A stretch of DNA of 64,000 nucleotides, taken from an uncultured Lachnospiraceae bacterium (GTDB lineage Bacteria; Bacillota; Clostridia; Lachnospirales; Lachnospiraceae). The DNA lies in assembly GCA_910583965.1 (NCBI GenBank), contig CAJUAE010000003.1:1-64000 (forward strand), written 5' to 3'. Shown here piece after piece: positions 8,127-16,740 of the stretch. Numbering within the stretch: the stretch's first letter is position 1; every line of letters begins with the position of its first letter. Position numbers and translations under genes: made by a program. A model generated the notes under the pieces. That model saw nothing but the letters and a program-made list of their open reading frames with translations. It was not told where the DNA came from and searched no databases.

Positions 8127-8945
8127 ATGAAAAAAATTGCGAGAGTATTATTAATGCTTACCTGCGTTTTCGTTTTAACAGCATGCGGATCAGTTGAAAC
8201 TCCCAGCGAATTTCAGCAGAGCAAGGAAAGTATGGCAAGGAGCAAAGCAGATCAGGTTGCTAAATTAACGACAATATTGGTTACATCGAACAATGTTGAT
8301 GAAATGCTTAAAGACTATAGCAATGTAGAATTGGGTGATCTGTATGCTTCAACGTATGCACAGTATTATAGTGATACTTCTTTTATGTGTGAAGGTAAGG
8401 CTATCAACAGTGCACTTACTTCGTTTCAGACAGGTCTTGAGAAGTTAGGTAGTATCACAGAGTTTGGTGAGTCGACGTCGGTAGTTGATGATGATACAAT
8501 CACTGTAATGATTCCGGTCAAAGGTGAGAATGGAAACGCTTCGGTAGAGTTAATTTTTACAAATGATATCTATCTGAAGATGACCTCTTGTACATTGAAT
8601 CTTAATGAGACAAAAGGAGAGCTGATGACAAGGGCAGCGCTTAATACACTGCTTGGTATGGGAACTGTATTTGTAGTATTGATTCTAATTAGTCTCATTA
8701 TCTCAGCGTTTGGTGTAATACCAAATATGCAGGCTTCCTTCACTTCAAAGAAAGAGGAACCAGTGCCAGTGCCAGCGACGCCAGTGGCAGAGCCTGTTGT
8801 GGAAGAAGATGAGGATCTCTCAGATGATATGGAACTTGTGGCTGTCATTGCAGCAGCGATTGCAGCGTATGAGGGAACGACTGTGGAAGGTTTCCAAGTA
8901 AGAAGTATAAGGAGAGCCAGTACAAATAAGTGGAGAAAAAACTAA
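8127..8945 (+). CDS. OadG-type gamma subunit with N-terminal lipoprotein domain
   Basis: 272 residues from the ATG at 8127 (a GTG at 8115 in the same frame is an alternative). It starts with a lipoprotein signal, LLMLTCVFVLTAC, putting the lipidated cysteine at residue 20. An extracytoplasmic domain of about 150 residues follows, then one membrane helix (about 174-197, GMGTVFVVLILISLIISAFG) and a cytoplasmic tail rich in Pro/Val/Glu ending with VAVIAAAIAAYEGTT. The helix and tail are the OadG (sodium pump gamma subunit) signature. Ordinary OadG is much shorter and lacks the exported domain, so this is a fused form. The subunit is thought to help assemble the membrane complex. Confidence 0.75.
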   Translation: MKKIARVLLMLTCVFVLTACGSVETPSEFQQSKESMARSKADQVAKLTTILVTSNNVDEMLKDYSNVELGDLYASTYAQYYSDTSFMCEGKAINSALTSFQTGLEKLGSITEFGESTSVVDDDTITVMIPVKGENGNASVELIFTNDIYLKMTSCTLNLNETKGELMTRAALNTLLGMGTVFVVLILISLIISAFGVIPNMQASFTSKKEEPVPVPATPVAEPVVEEDEDLSDDMELVAVIAAAIAAYEGTTVEGFQVRSIRRASTNKWRKN

Positions 8946-8974
8946 TCAAATCTATAATTTAGGAGGATTTCAAA

Positions 8975-9349
8975 ATGAAAAATTATACAATTACCGTGAA
9001 CGGCAACGTATATGATGTCGTAGTAGAAGAAGGTGCAAGTTCCGGTGCAGCTCCTGCGCAGACAGCGGCACCAAAGGCAATGCCAAAAGCGGCGCCGAAG
9101 GCAGCAGCACCAAAGGCAAGTGCAGGTGCAGCAGGCAGCATAAAAATTGAGGCAGGTGCAGCAGGTAAGGTGTTTAAGCTTGAGAAAAGTGTAGGACAGG
9201 CTGTAAAGAAAGGCGATGCTGTTGTTATTCTCGAGGCGATGAAGATGGAAATTCCTGTGGTAGCGCCTCAGGATGGCACCGTGGCAAGTGTTGATGTGGC
9301 AGTTGGCGATTCTGTTGAAGCAGGCGCTTTGCTTGCAACTTTGAACTAA
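8975..9349 (+). CDS. Biotin carboxyl carrier protein
   Basis: 124 residues. A short N-terminal strand region is followed by an Ala/Pro/Lys-rich flexible linker (about residues 28-50) and a biotinyl domain with the EAMKMEIP motif; K90 is the biotinylated lysine. It carries carboxybiotin between the carboxyltransferase subunits and the membrane decarboxylase OadB, like the 1.3S subunit of transcarboxylase or the biotin domain of sodium-pumping decarboxylases. AGGAGG precedes the ATG. Confidence 0.92.
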   Translation: MKNYTITVNGNVYDVVVEEGASSGAAPAQTAAPKAMPKAAPKAAAPKASAGAAGSIKIEAGAAGKVFKLEKSVGQAVKKGDAVVILEAMKMEIPVVAPQDGTVASVDVAVGDSVEAGALLATLN

Positions 9350-9412
9350 TCACTGCATTGCAGTGAATGCAGGGCAGATATGCCTTGAAAAATAAAATAG
9401 GAGGTCAACAAA

Positions 9413-10561
9413 ATGTCATATATAGCAGATACATTGAATAATCTGATCCATCAGACGGCATTTTTTAACATCACTGGCGGAAATGTGATCATGATTCTTG
9501 TTGCTTGTATATTTCTTTATCTTGCTATCGCGAAGCAGTATGAACCGCTGCTTCTGACACCGATAGCGTTTGGTATGCTGCTGGTGAATATTTATCCAGA
9601 CATCATCGCGCCTATTGGTGCGGATGGTACACCTGGCGGCTTGCTGTATTATTTCTATTTATTGGATGAATGGGCAATTCTTCCTTCTCTGATATTCCTT
9701 GGTGTAGGAGCTATGACAGACTTTGGTCCGTTGATTGCGAATCCTAAGAGCTTCCTGCTCGGTGCAGCAGCGCAATTTGGTATTTTTGCAGCGTATTTTG
9801 GTGCGATTGCACTTGGATTTAATGATATGGCAGCCGCGGCAGTTTCTATTATTGGTGGTGCTGATGGTCCTACATCAATTTTCCTTGCTGGTAAGCTTGG
9901 CCAGACGGGCCTTCTTGGACCAATTGCAGTGGCAGCGTATTCGTACATGTCATTGGTGCCAATTATCCAGCCACCTATCATGAAGTTGTTGACAACAGAA
10001 GAAGAAAGGAAAATCAAAATGGCGCAGTTGCGTCCCGTTTCAAAGCTTGAGAAGATTCTTTTCCCAATCGTTGTTACAATCGTTGTATGTTTGATTCTTC
10101 CAACAACAGCACCACTTGTTGGTATGTTGATGTTAGGAAATTTATTTCGAGAGTCCGGCGTAGTAAGACAGCTTCAGGAAACAGCTTCCAATGCATTAAT
10201 GTATATCGTTGTTATCTTGCTTGGCACTTCCGTTGGTGCTACGACAAGTGCAGAGGCATTTTTAAATATGGATACAATTAAGATTGTTGCTTTAGGACTT
10301 GTTGCATTTATGTTTGGTACAGCGGCAGGAGTTCTTTTTGGAAAGTTGATGTGTATTGCCACAAAGGGCAAAGTGAATCCGCTGATTGGTTCTGCGGGTG
10401 TTTCTGCAGTTCCTATGGCGGCACGAGTTTCTCAGAAAGTTGGTGCAGAGGCAGATCCAACCAATTTCCTGCTTATGCATGCTATGGGACCAAACGTTGC
10501 AGGTGTTATTGGTACTGCAGTTGCTGCTGGTACATTCATGGCAATCTTCGGAGTATTTTAA
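9413..10561 (+). CDS. oadB: Sodium-translocating decarboxylase beta subunit
   Basis: 382 residues with about nine to eleven membrane segments. The conserved GGADGPTSIFLAGKL loop contains the aspartate implicated in sodium binding in OadB/MmdB/GcdB, and a later GSAGVSAVPMAARVSQ segment is also typical. It decarboxylates carboxybiotin and couples this to export of sodium. It lies after the biotin carrier and before the 5S subunit; a 90-bp hairpin repeat starts five bases after the stop. Confidence 0.93.
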   Translation: MSYIADTLNNLIHQTAFFNITGGNVIMILVACIFLYLAIAKQYEPLLLTPIAFGMLLVNIYPDIIAPIGADGTPGGLLYYFYLLDEWAILPSLIFLGVGAMTDFGPLIANPKSFLLGAAAQFGIFAAYFGAIALGFNDMAAAAVSIIGGADGPTSIFLAGKLGQTGLLGPIAVAAYSYMSLVPIIQPPIMKLLTTEEERKIKMAQLRPVSKLEKILFPIVVTIVVCLILPTTAPLVGMLMLGNLFRESGVVRQLQETASNALMYIVVILLGTSVGATTSAEAFLNMDTIKIVALGLVAFMFGTAAGVLFGKLMCIATKGKVNPLIGSAGVSAVPMAARVSQKVGAEADPTNFLLMHAMGPNVAGVIGTAVAAGTFMAIFGVF

Positions 10562-10565
10562 AGTG

Positions 10566-10655
10566 TTATACTGGCGGTCAAAAAGTTTGACCACTCAGTA
10601 TAAAATGGTGCACAGCCGCATAAAGAAACATGCCGTTTTGCGGCTGCGGCTGGCG
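10566..10655 (+). repeat. Dispersed two-hairpin repeat, family A, copy 1
   Basis: A 90-bp intergenic element inside the decarboxylase operon. First hairpin: TATACTG...CAGTATA extended by GCGGTC/GACCAC around an A-rich loop. Second hairpin: CAGCCGCA/TGCGGCTG with an inner GCCG/CGGC stem. The second copy is at 30134-30225. Changes between copies in the second stem (CAGCCGCA to CAACCGCA, with TGCGGCTG to TGCGGTTG) are compensatory. Confidence 0.8.
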
Positions 10656-10681
10656 AATATATTGATATAGGAGGAATTAAA

Positions 10682-12118
10682 ATGTCTGATAAAGTAAAAA
10701 AGCCTATCAAAATTACTGAGACAGTTCTTCGTGACTCACATCAGTCTTTGATAGCGACAAGAATGCCGACGGAATTTATGCTCCCTATTCTCGAGACAAT
10801 GGATCAGGTCGGATATCATTCGTTAGAGTGCTGGGGGGGGGCGACATTTGATGCATCTCTTCGCTTCTTGAAGGAAGATCCGTGGGAAAGACTTAGAAAG
10901 ATTAGAGATGGCGTGAAGAAGACGAAGCTTCAGATGCTTTTCCGTGGACAGAATATTTTGGGATACCGTCATTATGCAGATGATGTTGTCACGGAGTTTG
11001 TGGAGAAATCGATTGCAAATGGTATTGATATTATTCGTATCTTTGACTGTTTCAATGATCTTAGAAATTTACAGTGTGCAGTTAATGCAGCCAATGCAGT
11101 CAAGAAGCGGGAGGGGCGCGGTGAGGCGCAGATTGCACTTTCCTATACATTGGGTGACGCGTATACGCTTGAGTACTGGATGAAGATGGCGAAGGATATT
11201 GAGGAGATGGGGGCTGACTCTATTTGTATTAAGGATATGGCAGGTTTGTTAGTGCCATATAAGGCGGAGGAGCTAATTAAGGCAATGAAGTCTGCCACAA
11301 AACTTCCAATTCAATTGCATACACATTATACATCTGGTGTTGCTTCCATGACATATTTAAAGTCTGTAGAGGCGGGCGTCGATGTTATTGACTGTGCGAT
11401 TTCACCGTTTGCGCTTGGCACTTCACAACCAGCGACAGAAGTTATGGTAGAGACATTTAAAGGCACTCCATATGACACTGGATACGACCAGAATCTTCTC
11501 GCAAAAATTGCAGATTATTTCAGACCATATAGAGAAGAATGCTTAAAGAGTGGATTGCTCAATCCAAAAGTGCTTGGTGTTGATATTAAGACATTGATGT
11601 ATCAGGTGCCAGGTGGTATGTTGTCAAATATGGTTAGTCAGTTGAAAGAGCAAAATGCAGAAGATAAATATTATGATGTGCTTCAGGAAATTCCAAGAGT
11701 GCGTAAAGATTTGGGTGAGCCGCCTCTCGTTACGCCTTCTTCACAGATTGTCGGCACACAGGCTGTGTTTAATGTGTTGATGGGTGAGCGATACAAGATG
11801 GCGACCAAGGAAACCAAAGCTGTTCTTCGCGGTGAGTATGGTCAGACTGTTAAGCCATTTAATAAAGAAGTGCAAGATAAAGTGCTCTCGGCAGAGGAAA
11901 AGGAAAATATTATTACATGCCGGCCGGCTGATAGACTTCCAAATGAGTTAAAGAAGATTGAAGAAGAAATGAAAGAATGGAAACAGCAGGATGAGGATGT
12001 ACTTTCCTATGCATTATTCCCTCAGGTTGCTACAGATTTCTTTAAATATCGTCAGGCGCAGCAAGAGAAGGTTGATATGGCTCAGGCTGATACAAAGAAC
12101 GGTGCATATCCCGTATAA
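10682..12118 (+). CDS. oadA: 5S-type carboxyltransferase (oxaloacetate decarboxylase alpha-like)
   Basis: 478 residues. The HMGL-like TIM barrel begins with ITETVLRDSHQSLIATRM, the pattern shared by pyruvate carboxylase, OadA and the 5S subunit of transcarboxylase. Metal ligands fit RDSHQS and the later LHTHYTSG. The conserved carboxyltransferase domain (PGGMLSNM) follows, but there is no fused biotin domain, so it depends on the separate carrier at 8975. It should transfer a carboxyl group between oxaloacetate/pyruvate and biotin. AGGAGG precedes the ATG. A run of nine G (10833-10841) encodes Trp-Gly-Gly within the conserved ECWGGATFDA and is in frame. Confidence 0.9.
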   Translation: MSDKVKKPIKITETVLRDSHQSLIATRMPTEFMLPILETMDQVGYHSLECWGGATFDASLRFLKEDPWERLRKIRDGVKKTKLQMLFRGQNILGYRHYADDVVTEFVEKSIANGIDIIRIFDCFNDLRNLQCAVNAANAVKKREGRGEAQIALSYTLGDAYTLEYWMKMAKDIEEMGADSICIKDMAGLLVPYKAEELIKAMKSATKLPIQLHTHYTSGVASMTYLKSVEAGVDVIDCAISPFALGTSQPATEVMVETFKGTPYDTGYDQNLLAKIADYFRPYREECLKSGLLNPKVLGVDIKTLMYQVPGGMLSNMVSQLKEQNAEDKYYDVLQEIPRVRKDLGEPPLVTPSSQIVGTQAVFNVLMGERYKMATKETKAVLRGEYGQTVKPFNKEVQDKVLSAEEKENIITCRPADRLPNELKKIEEEMKEWKQQDEDVLSYALFPQVATDFFKYRQAQQEKVDMAQADTKNGAYPV

Positions 12119-12148
12119 ATTCGTGTCAGCAGACTGTGAACTGTTAGC

Positions 12149-12188
12149 AGTATCGGGTTAAAGTGCTTTTAGCCCGATACTGTTTTGA
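12149..12188 (+). terminator. Terminator of the decarboxylase operon
   Basis: Perfect 10-bp stem CAGTATCGGG/CCCGATACTG followed by TTTT. A TGCACA motif follows directly at 12190-12195. Confidence 0.88.
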
Positions 12189-12325
12189 TGCACAGGCCCG
12201 TGCAAAGAAAATGTGCTGTAGAGGTGGTACATGGAATACGTGATGAGCAGGGAATAAGCATTTCCTACTCAATTGCGATTGTATAGAACTGTTCCTCGTG
12301 ACTTAAGAAAGGCATGGATGGTGAA

Positions 12326-12871
12326 ATGGCAAGGAAAGAATTGATTACAAAGGACAAAATAGGAGAGACCGCCTTCGCTTTGGCCAAAAAGGAAGGCATA
12401 GAAAATGTGACTGCCAGAAAATTGGCTGCACAAATCGGATGTTCCACACAGCCTATATTCAGAGTTTATGCAAATATGAGTGAACTCTATGCGGAAATTT
12501 ATCAGAAAGCGATCAGCAATTTTGGAGATTACTATGAAAATTACAAGTCTGAGGTAGACACACCGTTCTTACACCTAGGACTTGCCTATATAAATTATGC
12601 AAGGGATGAGAGCAAACTGTTTCAGCTTCTTTTTCAATCGGAATATCGGGGAGACAGAGGACTTTTTGAACTTTTAAATGGGAAGACAGCAGCCGTTAGC
12701 AAAGAAATTAACAGAGCTGCGGCGGCAGGTTGTCAGAATCCAAGCAGCTTGTTTATGAAAATATGGATTTTTATACATGGATGTGCATGTATGGTGCTCA
12801 CCGGAGACTATGACCTTACAGAAGATGAAACAATAGAGTTGCTGGAAGATATTTACAAAAACTGTTCCTGA
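12326..12871 (+). CDS. TetR-family transcriptional regulator
   Basis: 181 residues from the ATG at 12326; an ATG at 12314 in frame is also possible but has its purine stretch only one base away. An N-terminal helix-turn-helix (about residues 8-45, VTARKLAAQIGCSTQPIFRV) is followed by a helical ligand/dimer domain ending in FIHGCACMVLTGDYDL, as in TetR/AcrR regulators. The target is unknown; the gene lies after the decarboxylase operon and 32 bases before an RpiR-type regulator. Confidence 0.8.
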   Translation: MARKELITKDKIGETAFALAKKEGIENVTARKLAAQIGCSTQPIFRVYANMSELYAEIYQKAISNFGDYYENYKSEVDTPFLHLGLAYINYARDESKLFQLLFQSEYRGDRGLFELLNGKTAAVSKEINRAAAAGCQNPSSLFMKIWIFIHGCACMVLTGDYDLTEDETIELLEDIYKNCS

Positions 12872-12903
12872 TAGAAGGCAGTATCTGGATTCGAGGGATT
12901 TCG

Positions 12904-13839
12904 ATGGACGAAACATATGATACGATATCAAGGATAAATGAGAAATTTAATAAGATGAGCAAGAGCCATAAAAAGTTGGCTACTTTTGTGATTGATCACT
13001 ATGAACAGGCCGCTTTTATGACAGCGGCGAAGATGGCGAAGACGGTGGGGATTAGTGAGGCGACGGTGGTGCGGTTTGCGTATGCGCTGGAATATGAAGG
13101 ATATCCAGAATTTCAGGCATCATTGGCTGATTGGGTGAAAAAAAGGTTAAATTCAGTACAGTCAATCGGTGCGAAATATGGGTCGAGCACACAGGCTGAA
13201 ATACTAACTTCTGTGTTAAGTGCTGATATTGAAAAAATAGAAGATACTATGGAACATATCGATGCACAAGCATTTGAAGCAGCAATTGATATTATACTTG
13301 GGGCGAAACATGTGTATATTATTGGACTTCGGAGTTGCAAGCCAATAGCACAGTTTCTTCATTTTTATCTCAATATGATTCGAGGAGATGTCAATTTAAT
13401 TGATTCTACGAGTACATCAGAAACTTTTGAACAGATGCTTCGGATTAATGAGAAGGATGTTGTAATTGGGATTAGTTTTCCACGATATTCCATGCGTACA
13501 TTAAAAGCGATGGAGATGGCAAATGACAAAAATGCAAAGGTAGTCACAATTACAGATACAATTCATTCTCCAATGTGCCTTTATTCATCTTGCAATCTGT
13601 TGGCTAGAAGTGATATGGTGTCTATTGTGGATTCTCTTGTCGCGCCTCTTAGTATAATCAATGCGTTGGTGGTTGCTATGTGCCTGAAAAAACCAGATGA
13701 TGTGCGCAGAAATTTGGAATCACTTGAGTATGCATGGGATAACTATCAGGTTTATTTAAAAGATGAGATTGATTTTATAGATGAGGAGATGCTCAACGTA
13801 CCGTTACAAGCGCAGATGGCGCGACGGAGGAAGCGATGA
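12904..13839 (+). CDS. RpiR/MurR-family regulator (HTH plus SIS)
   Basis: 311 residues. The N-terminal HTH_6 domain (about 1-80) contains MAKTVGISEATVVRFAYALE, and a SIS sugar-phosphate isomerase domain (about 125-260) contains HVYIIGLRSCKPIAQF. Members control sugar-phosphate or amino-sugar catabolic genes and respond to phosphosugars. No sugar operon lies next to it. The start has GAGGGA six bases upstream. The next gene starts nine bases after its stop, so it is co-transcribed with the flavoprotein. Confidence 0.85.
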   Translation: MDETYDTISRINEKFNKMSKSHKKLATFVIDHYEQAAFMTAAKMAKTVGISEATVVRFAYALEYEGYPEFQASLADWVKKRLNSVQSIGAKYGSSTQAEILTSVLSADIEKIEDTMEHIDAQAFEAAIDIILGAKHVYIIGLRSCKPIAQFLHFYLNMIRGDVNLIDSTSTSETFEQMLRINEKDVVIGISFPRYSMRTLKAMEMANDKNAKVVTITDTIHSPMCLYSSCNLLARSDMVSIVDSLVAPLSIINALVVAMCLKKPDDVRRNLESLEYAWDNYQVYLKDEIDFIDEEMLNVPLQAQMARRRKR

Positions 13840-13848
13840 AAGGCGGAT

Positions 13849-15150
13849 ATGGCAAAGATTGTGATTATAGGAGGCGGTGCGGCGGGAATGATGGCTGCGA
13901 TTGCTGCTTCTGATGGTGGGCATAGTGTTATATTGATTGAAAAGAATGAGAAACTAGGAAAAAAATTATTTATTACAGGCAAGGGCAGATGCAATGTGAC
14001 CAATGCTTGTGAAACAGTGGATTTTTTTCCAAATGTATTGGAACATGCCAAATTTTTGTACAGTGCAATATATAGTTTTGATCATGATGCTGTGATGGAT
14101 TTTTTTGAGTGTGCAGGTTGTCCACTTAAAGTGGAACGAGGACAGCGTGTATTTCCAAAGTCAGATCATAGTTCGGATATTATCAAAGCACTTGAACTGA
14201 CTTTGAGAGAAAAAGGGGTAAAAATACTTTTAAACACAGAAGTGAAAAGGATAATAACCACAGCTCTTGAAATAGAAAATGACAAAAAGAGTCATTGTGC
14301 AAAGGTTTCAAAGGTTGTATTTTTTGACAAGGTGGCGAAAAAAGAAACTGAGATACTTGCCGATAAACTGATTATCGCAACAGGAGGATGCTCTTATGTG
14401 CTCACAGGTTCTACAGGAGATGGATATCAGTTTGCGAAGGAATGTGGTCACAGTATTATTCCGACAATGCCAGCCTTAGTACCATTTGTCATAGAGGAGG
14501 AGTGGTGTCATCAATTGCAAGGGCTCTCTTTGAAAAATGTTCAGGCAGTTGTAGAGGTAGATAGAAAAACGATTTATTCTGATTTTGGAGAGCTGCTTTT
14601 TACACATTATGGTGTTAGTGGACCATTGATTTTGAGTGCAAGTAGTTATTATGTTCACAAAGCATGTAAGGAAAACAACCGCTATCCAAGGGCAAAGCTT
14701 TTTATTGATTTGAAACCTGCAATTACAAAGGAGCAGTTGGACAAGCGGATTTTAAGAGTGTTTGACGAGAATAAGAATAAACAGTTTAAAAATGTAATAA
14801 ACAGCCTTTTTCCAGCAAAGTTAACATCAATTATGCCTGTTTTGGCTGGTATTGATTCAGATAAGAGAGTTAACGAGATTACAAAGGAAGAACGGCAGCA
14901 TTTTGTGCAGATAATGAAACATCTGGAACTTACGATTACAGGGCTAAGAGATTATAATGAGGCAGTAATTACAAAGGGGGGAGTGGCAACAAAGGAGGTT
15001 TCACCTTCCACGATGGAATCGAAATTTGTTGAGGGATTATATTTTGCAGGAGAAGTGCTTGATTTGGATGCACTTACAGGTGGTTTTAATCTTCAGATTG
15101 CGTGGTCTACTGGATTTTTAGCGGGCAGAAGTGCTGCTTCTCATATATAA
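13849..15150 (+). CDS. HI0933/YhiN-family FAD-dependent oxidoreductase
   Basis: 433 residues. An N-terminal dinucleotide-binding motif (IVIIGGGAAGMMAAIAAS) is followed by GKKLFITGKGRCNVTN, diagnostic of the HI0933-like (YhiN/BaiN) flavoproteins. A second FAD-contact region near the C-terminus reads GLYFAGEVLDLDALTGG. The physiological substrate of most members is unknown. Its place immediately before cmk-ispH-S1 is a common clostridial order. GGCGG precedes the ATG. Confidence 0.88.
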   Translation: MAKIVIIGGGAAGMMAAIAASDGGHSVILIEKNEKLGKKLFITGKGRCNVTNACETVDFFPNVLEHAKFLYSAIYSFDHDAVMDFFECAGCPLKVERGQRVFPKSDHSSDIIKALELTLREKGVKILLNTEVKRIITTALEIENDKKSHCAKVSKVVFFDKVAKKETEILADKLIIATGGCSYVLTGSTGDGYQFAKECGHSIIPTMPALVPFVIEEEWCHQLQGLSLKNVQAVVEVDRKTIYSDFGELLFTHYGVSGPLILSASSYYVHKACKENNRYPRAKLFIDLKPAITKEQLDKRILRVFDENKNKQFKNVINSLFPAKLTSIMPVLAGIDSDKRVNEITKEERQHFVQIMKHLELTITGLRDYNEAVITKGGVATKEVSPSTMESKFVEGLYFAGEVLDLDALTGGFNLQIAWSTGFLAGRSAASHI

Positions 15151-15202
15151 AAGAGAAAACGAATCATTACATATTTTATAAAGGATAGGAGAAACTAATA
15201 AA

Positions 15203-15871
15203 ATGAGTTATAGTATTGCAATTGATGGACCTGCAGGAGCAGGAAAAAGTACGATCGCAAAATTGATCGCAAAAAGAAAAGGATATATTTATGTTGACAC
15301 AGGTGCAATGTACCGTGCAATCGCATTGTATTTTATAGAACAAGGAATTGATGCAAGTGAGCAGAATAAAATGAGTGAGGAGGTTGCAAATGCAAATGTG
15401 ACAATCTCCTATGAGAATGGAGAACAGATTGTATGGCTTAACGGCAGAAATGTGAATGGGTTGATTCGCACAGAGGAGGTTGGAAGAATGGCTTCCTTGA
15501 GCAGTGCAAACAAGGAGGTTAGGAGAAAACTAGTAGAATTGCAGCAGGCTCTTGCAAACAAGGAGAATGTTGTCATGGATGGTAGAGATATTGGAACGTG
15601 TGTTTTGCCTAATGCCAATGTGAAGGTTTATCTAACCGCAGATAGTCATGTGAGGGCACTGCGGCGTTATGAGGAGCTAAAGGCAAAGGGACAGGAATGC
15701 GAGTTGGATATAATTGAGAAAGATATAATTGAGCGGGATTATCAGGATATGCACCGCGAACTTTCTCCTTTAAAACAAGCTGAAGATGCAGTCCTTCTTG
15801 ATTCATCTGATATGAGTATTGAACAGGTTGCGGATGCTATAATTCATCTGTGTGATAAAGGAGCAAAGTGA
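15203..15871 (+). CDS. cmk: Cytidylate kinase
   Basis: 222 residues. It begins SIAIDGPAGAGKSTIAK, a P-loop specific to CMP kinases, followed by YVDTGAMYRA and the MDGRDIGT motif. It phosphorylates CMP and dCMP with ATP for nucleic acid and lipid precursor supply. The TGA overlaps the ATG of ispH, showing translational coupling. Confidence 0.95.
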   Translation: MSYSIAIDGPAGAGKSTIAKLIAKRKGYIYVDTGAMYRAIALYFIEQGIDASEQNKMSEEVANANVTISYENGEQIVWLNGRNVNGLIRTEEVGRMASLSSANKEVRRKLVELQQALANKENVVMDGRDIGTCVLPNANVKVYLTADSHVRALRRYEELKAKGQECELDIIEKDIIERDYQDMHRELSPLKQAEDAVLLDSSDMSIEQVADAIIHLCDKGAK

Positions 15872-16740
15872 TGGAAGTGGTAGTTGCAAAATCCGCAGGA
15901 TTTTGTTTTGGTGTAAAAAGAGCAGTTGACTCAGTGTATGAACAGTTAGAGACAGGGAAGATAATTCATACATACGGTCCAATCGTCCACAACGAAGAAG
16001 TGGTAAAAACCTTGGAAGAAAAAGGTGTAAAAGTGATTGAGGACGAGGAGGAACTTCGCAGTATGAAGCGTGAGACACTCAAGCCTGAGGAAGGTACGAT
16101 TGTCATACGCGCACATGGAGTTCCGCGCAAAACGTATGAGCTTATACACGAAAGAGGGCTTGAGTGCATCGATGCAACTTGTCCGTTTGTCAGCCATATT
16201 CATCGTCTGATCAATGGGCATTCTGCAAAGGGACGGCATATTATCATTATTGGAAATGAACAGCATCCGGAGGTGATAGGAATAAAAGGTTGGGCTTGTG
16301 GACCTGTCACTGTGATTGAAACGAAGGAACAAGCAGAGAATTTTCAGGCAAAAAAAGAAGAAAAATTATATATTGTGTCTCAAACGACATTTAACTACAA
16401 GAAATTTAAAGATTTAGTTGAAATTTTTCGGAAAAAAGGTTATGATATAATTGTTGCGAATACTATATGCAATGCAACAGAAGAACGTCAGAAGGAAGCT
16501 GTTGAATTAGCTACTAGAGCTGATGTTATGATTGTGATAGGTGGTACTCACAGTTCCAACACACGGAAGCTATATGAATTATGCCAAAGTGAATGTGAGA
16601 ATACTTACTATATACAAACACTGGACGACCTGCAATTAGATTTACCTAATTCTGTAGAACTGGTGGGCATCACAGCGGGGGCTTCTACCCCAAACAAAAT
16701 AATTGAGGAGGTTCAAAATTATGTCAGAATTAACTTTTGA
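15871..16740 (+). CDS. ispH: 4-hydroxy-3-methylbut-2-enyl diphosphate reductase
   Basis: 289 residues. The cluster cysteines are visible in AGFCFGVKRAV, DATCPFVSH and NTICNATEERQ, and the conserved GTHSSNTRKL is present. It is the iron-sulfur enzyme that makes IPP and DMAPP in the MEP pathway; dxs (45058) and ispA (43967) in this window act in the same pathway. The ATG at 15871 overlaps the cmk stop, with AAAGGAG upstream. Its 3' end overlaps the S1-like gene by 20 bases in another frame. Confidence 0.95.
   Translation: MEVVVAKSAGFCFGVKRAVDSVYEQLETGKIIHTYGPIVHNEEVVKTLEEKGVKVIEDEEELRSMKRETLKPEEGTIVIRAHGVPRKTYELIHERGLECIDATCPFVSHIHRLINGHSAKGRHIIIIGNEQHPEVIGIKGWACGPVTVIETKEQAENFQAKKEEKLYIVSQTTFNYKKFKDLVEIFRKKGYDIIVANTICNATEERQKEAVELATRADVMIVIGGTHSSNTRKLYELCQSECENTYYIQTLDDLQLDLPNSVELVGITAGASTPNKIIEEVQNYVRINF

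Noticed and set aside
10292..10670. Overlapping frames on both strands at the end of oadB
   Set aside because: They are shadows of the oadB sequence and repeat A. None has a ribosome binding site, and oadB is unmistakable in its own frame.
10833..10841. Run of nine G in oadA as a possible frameshift
   Set aside because: The frame across it keeps the conserved ECWGGATFDA, so the gene is intact.
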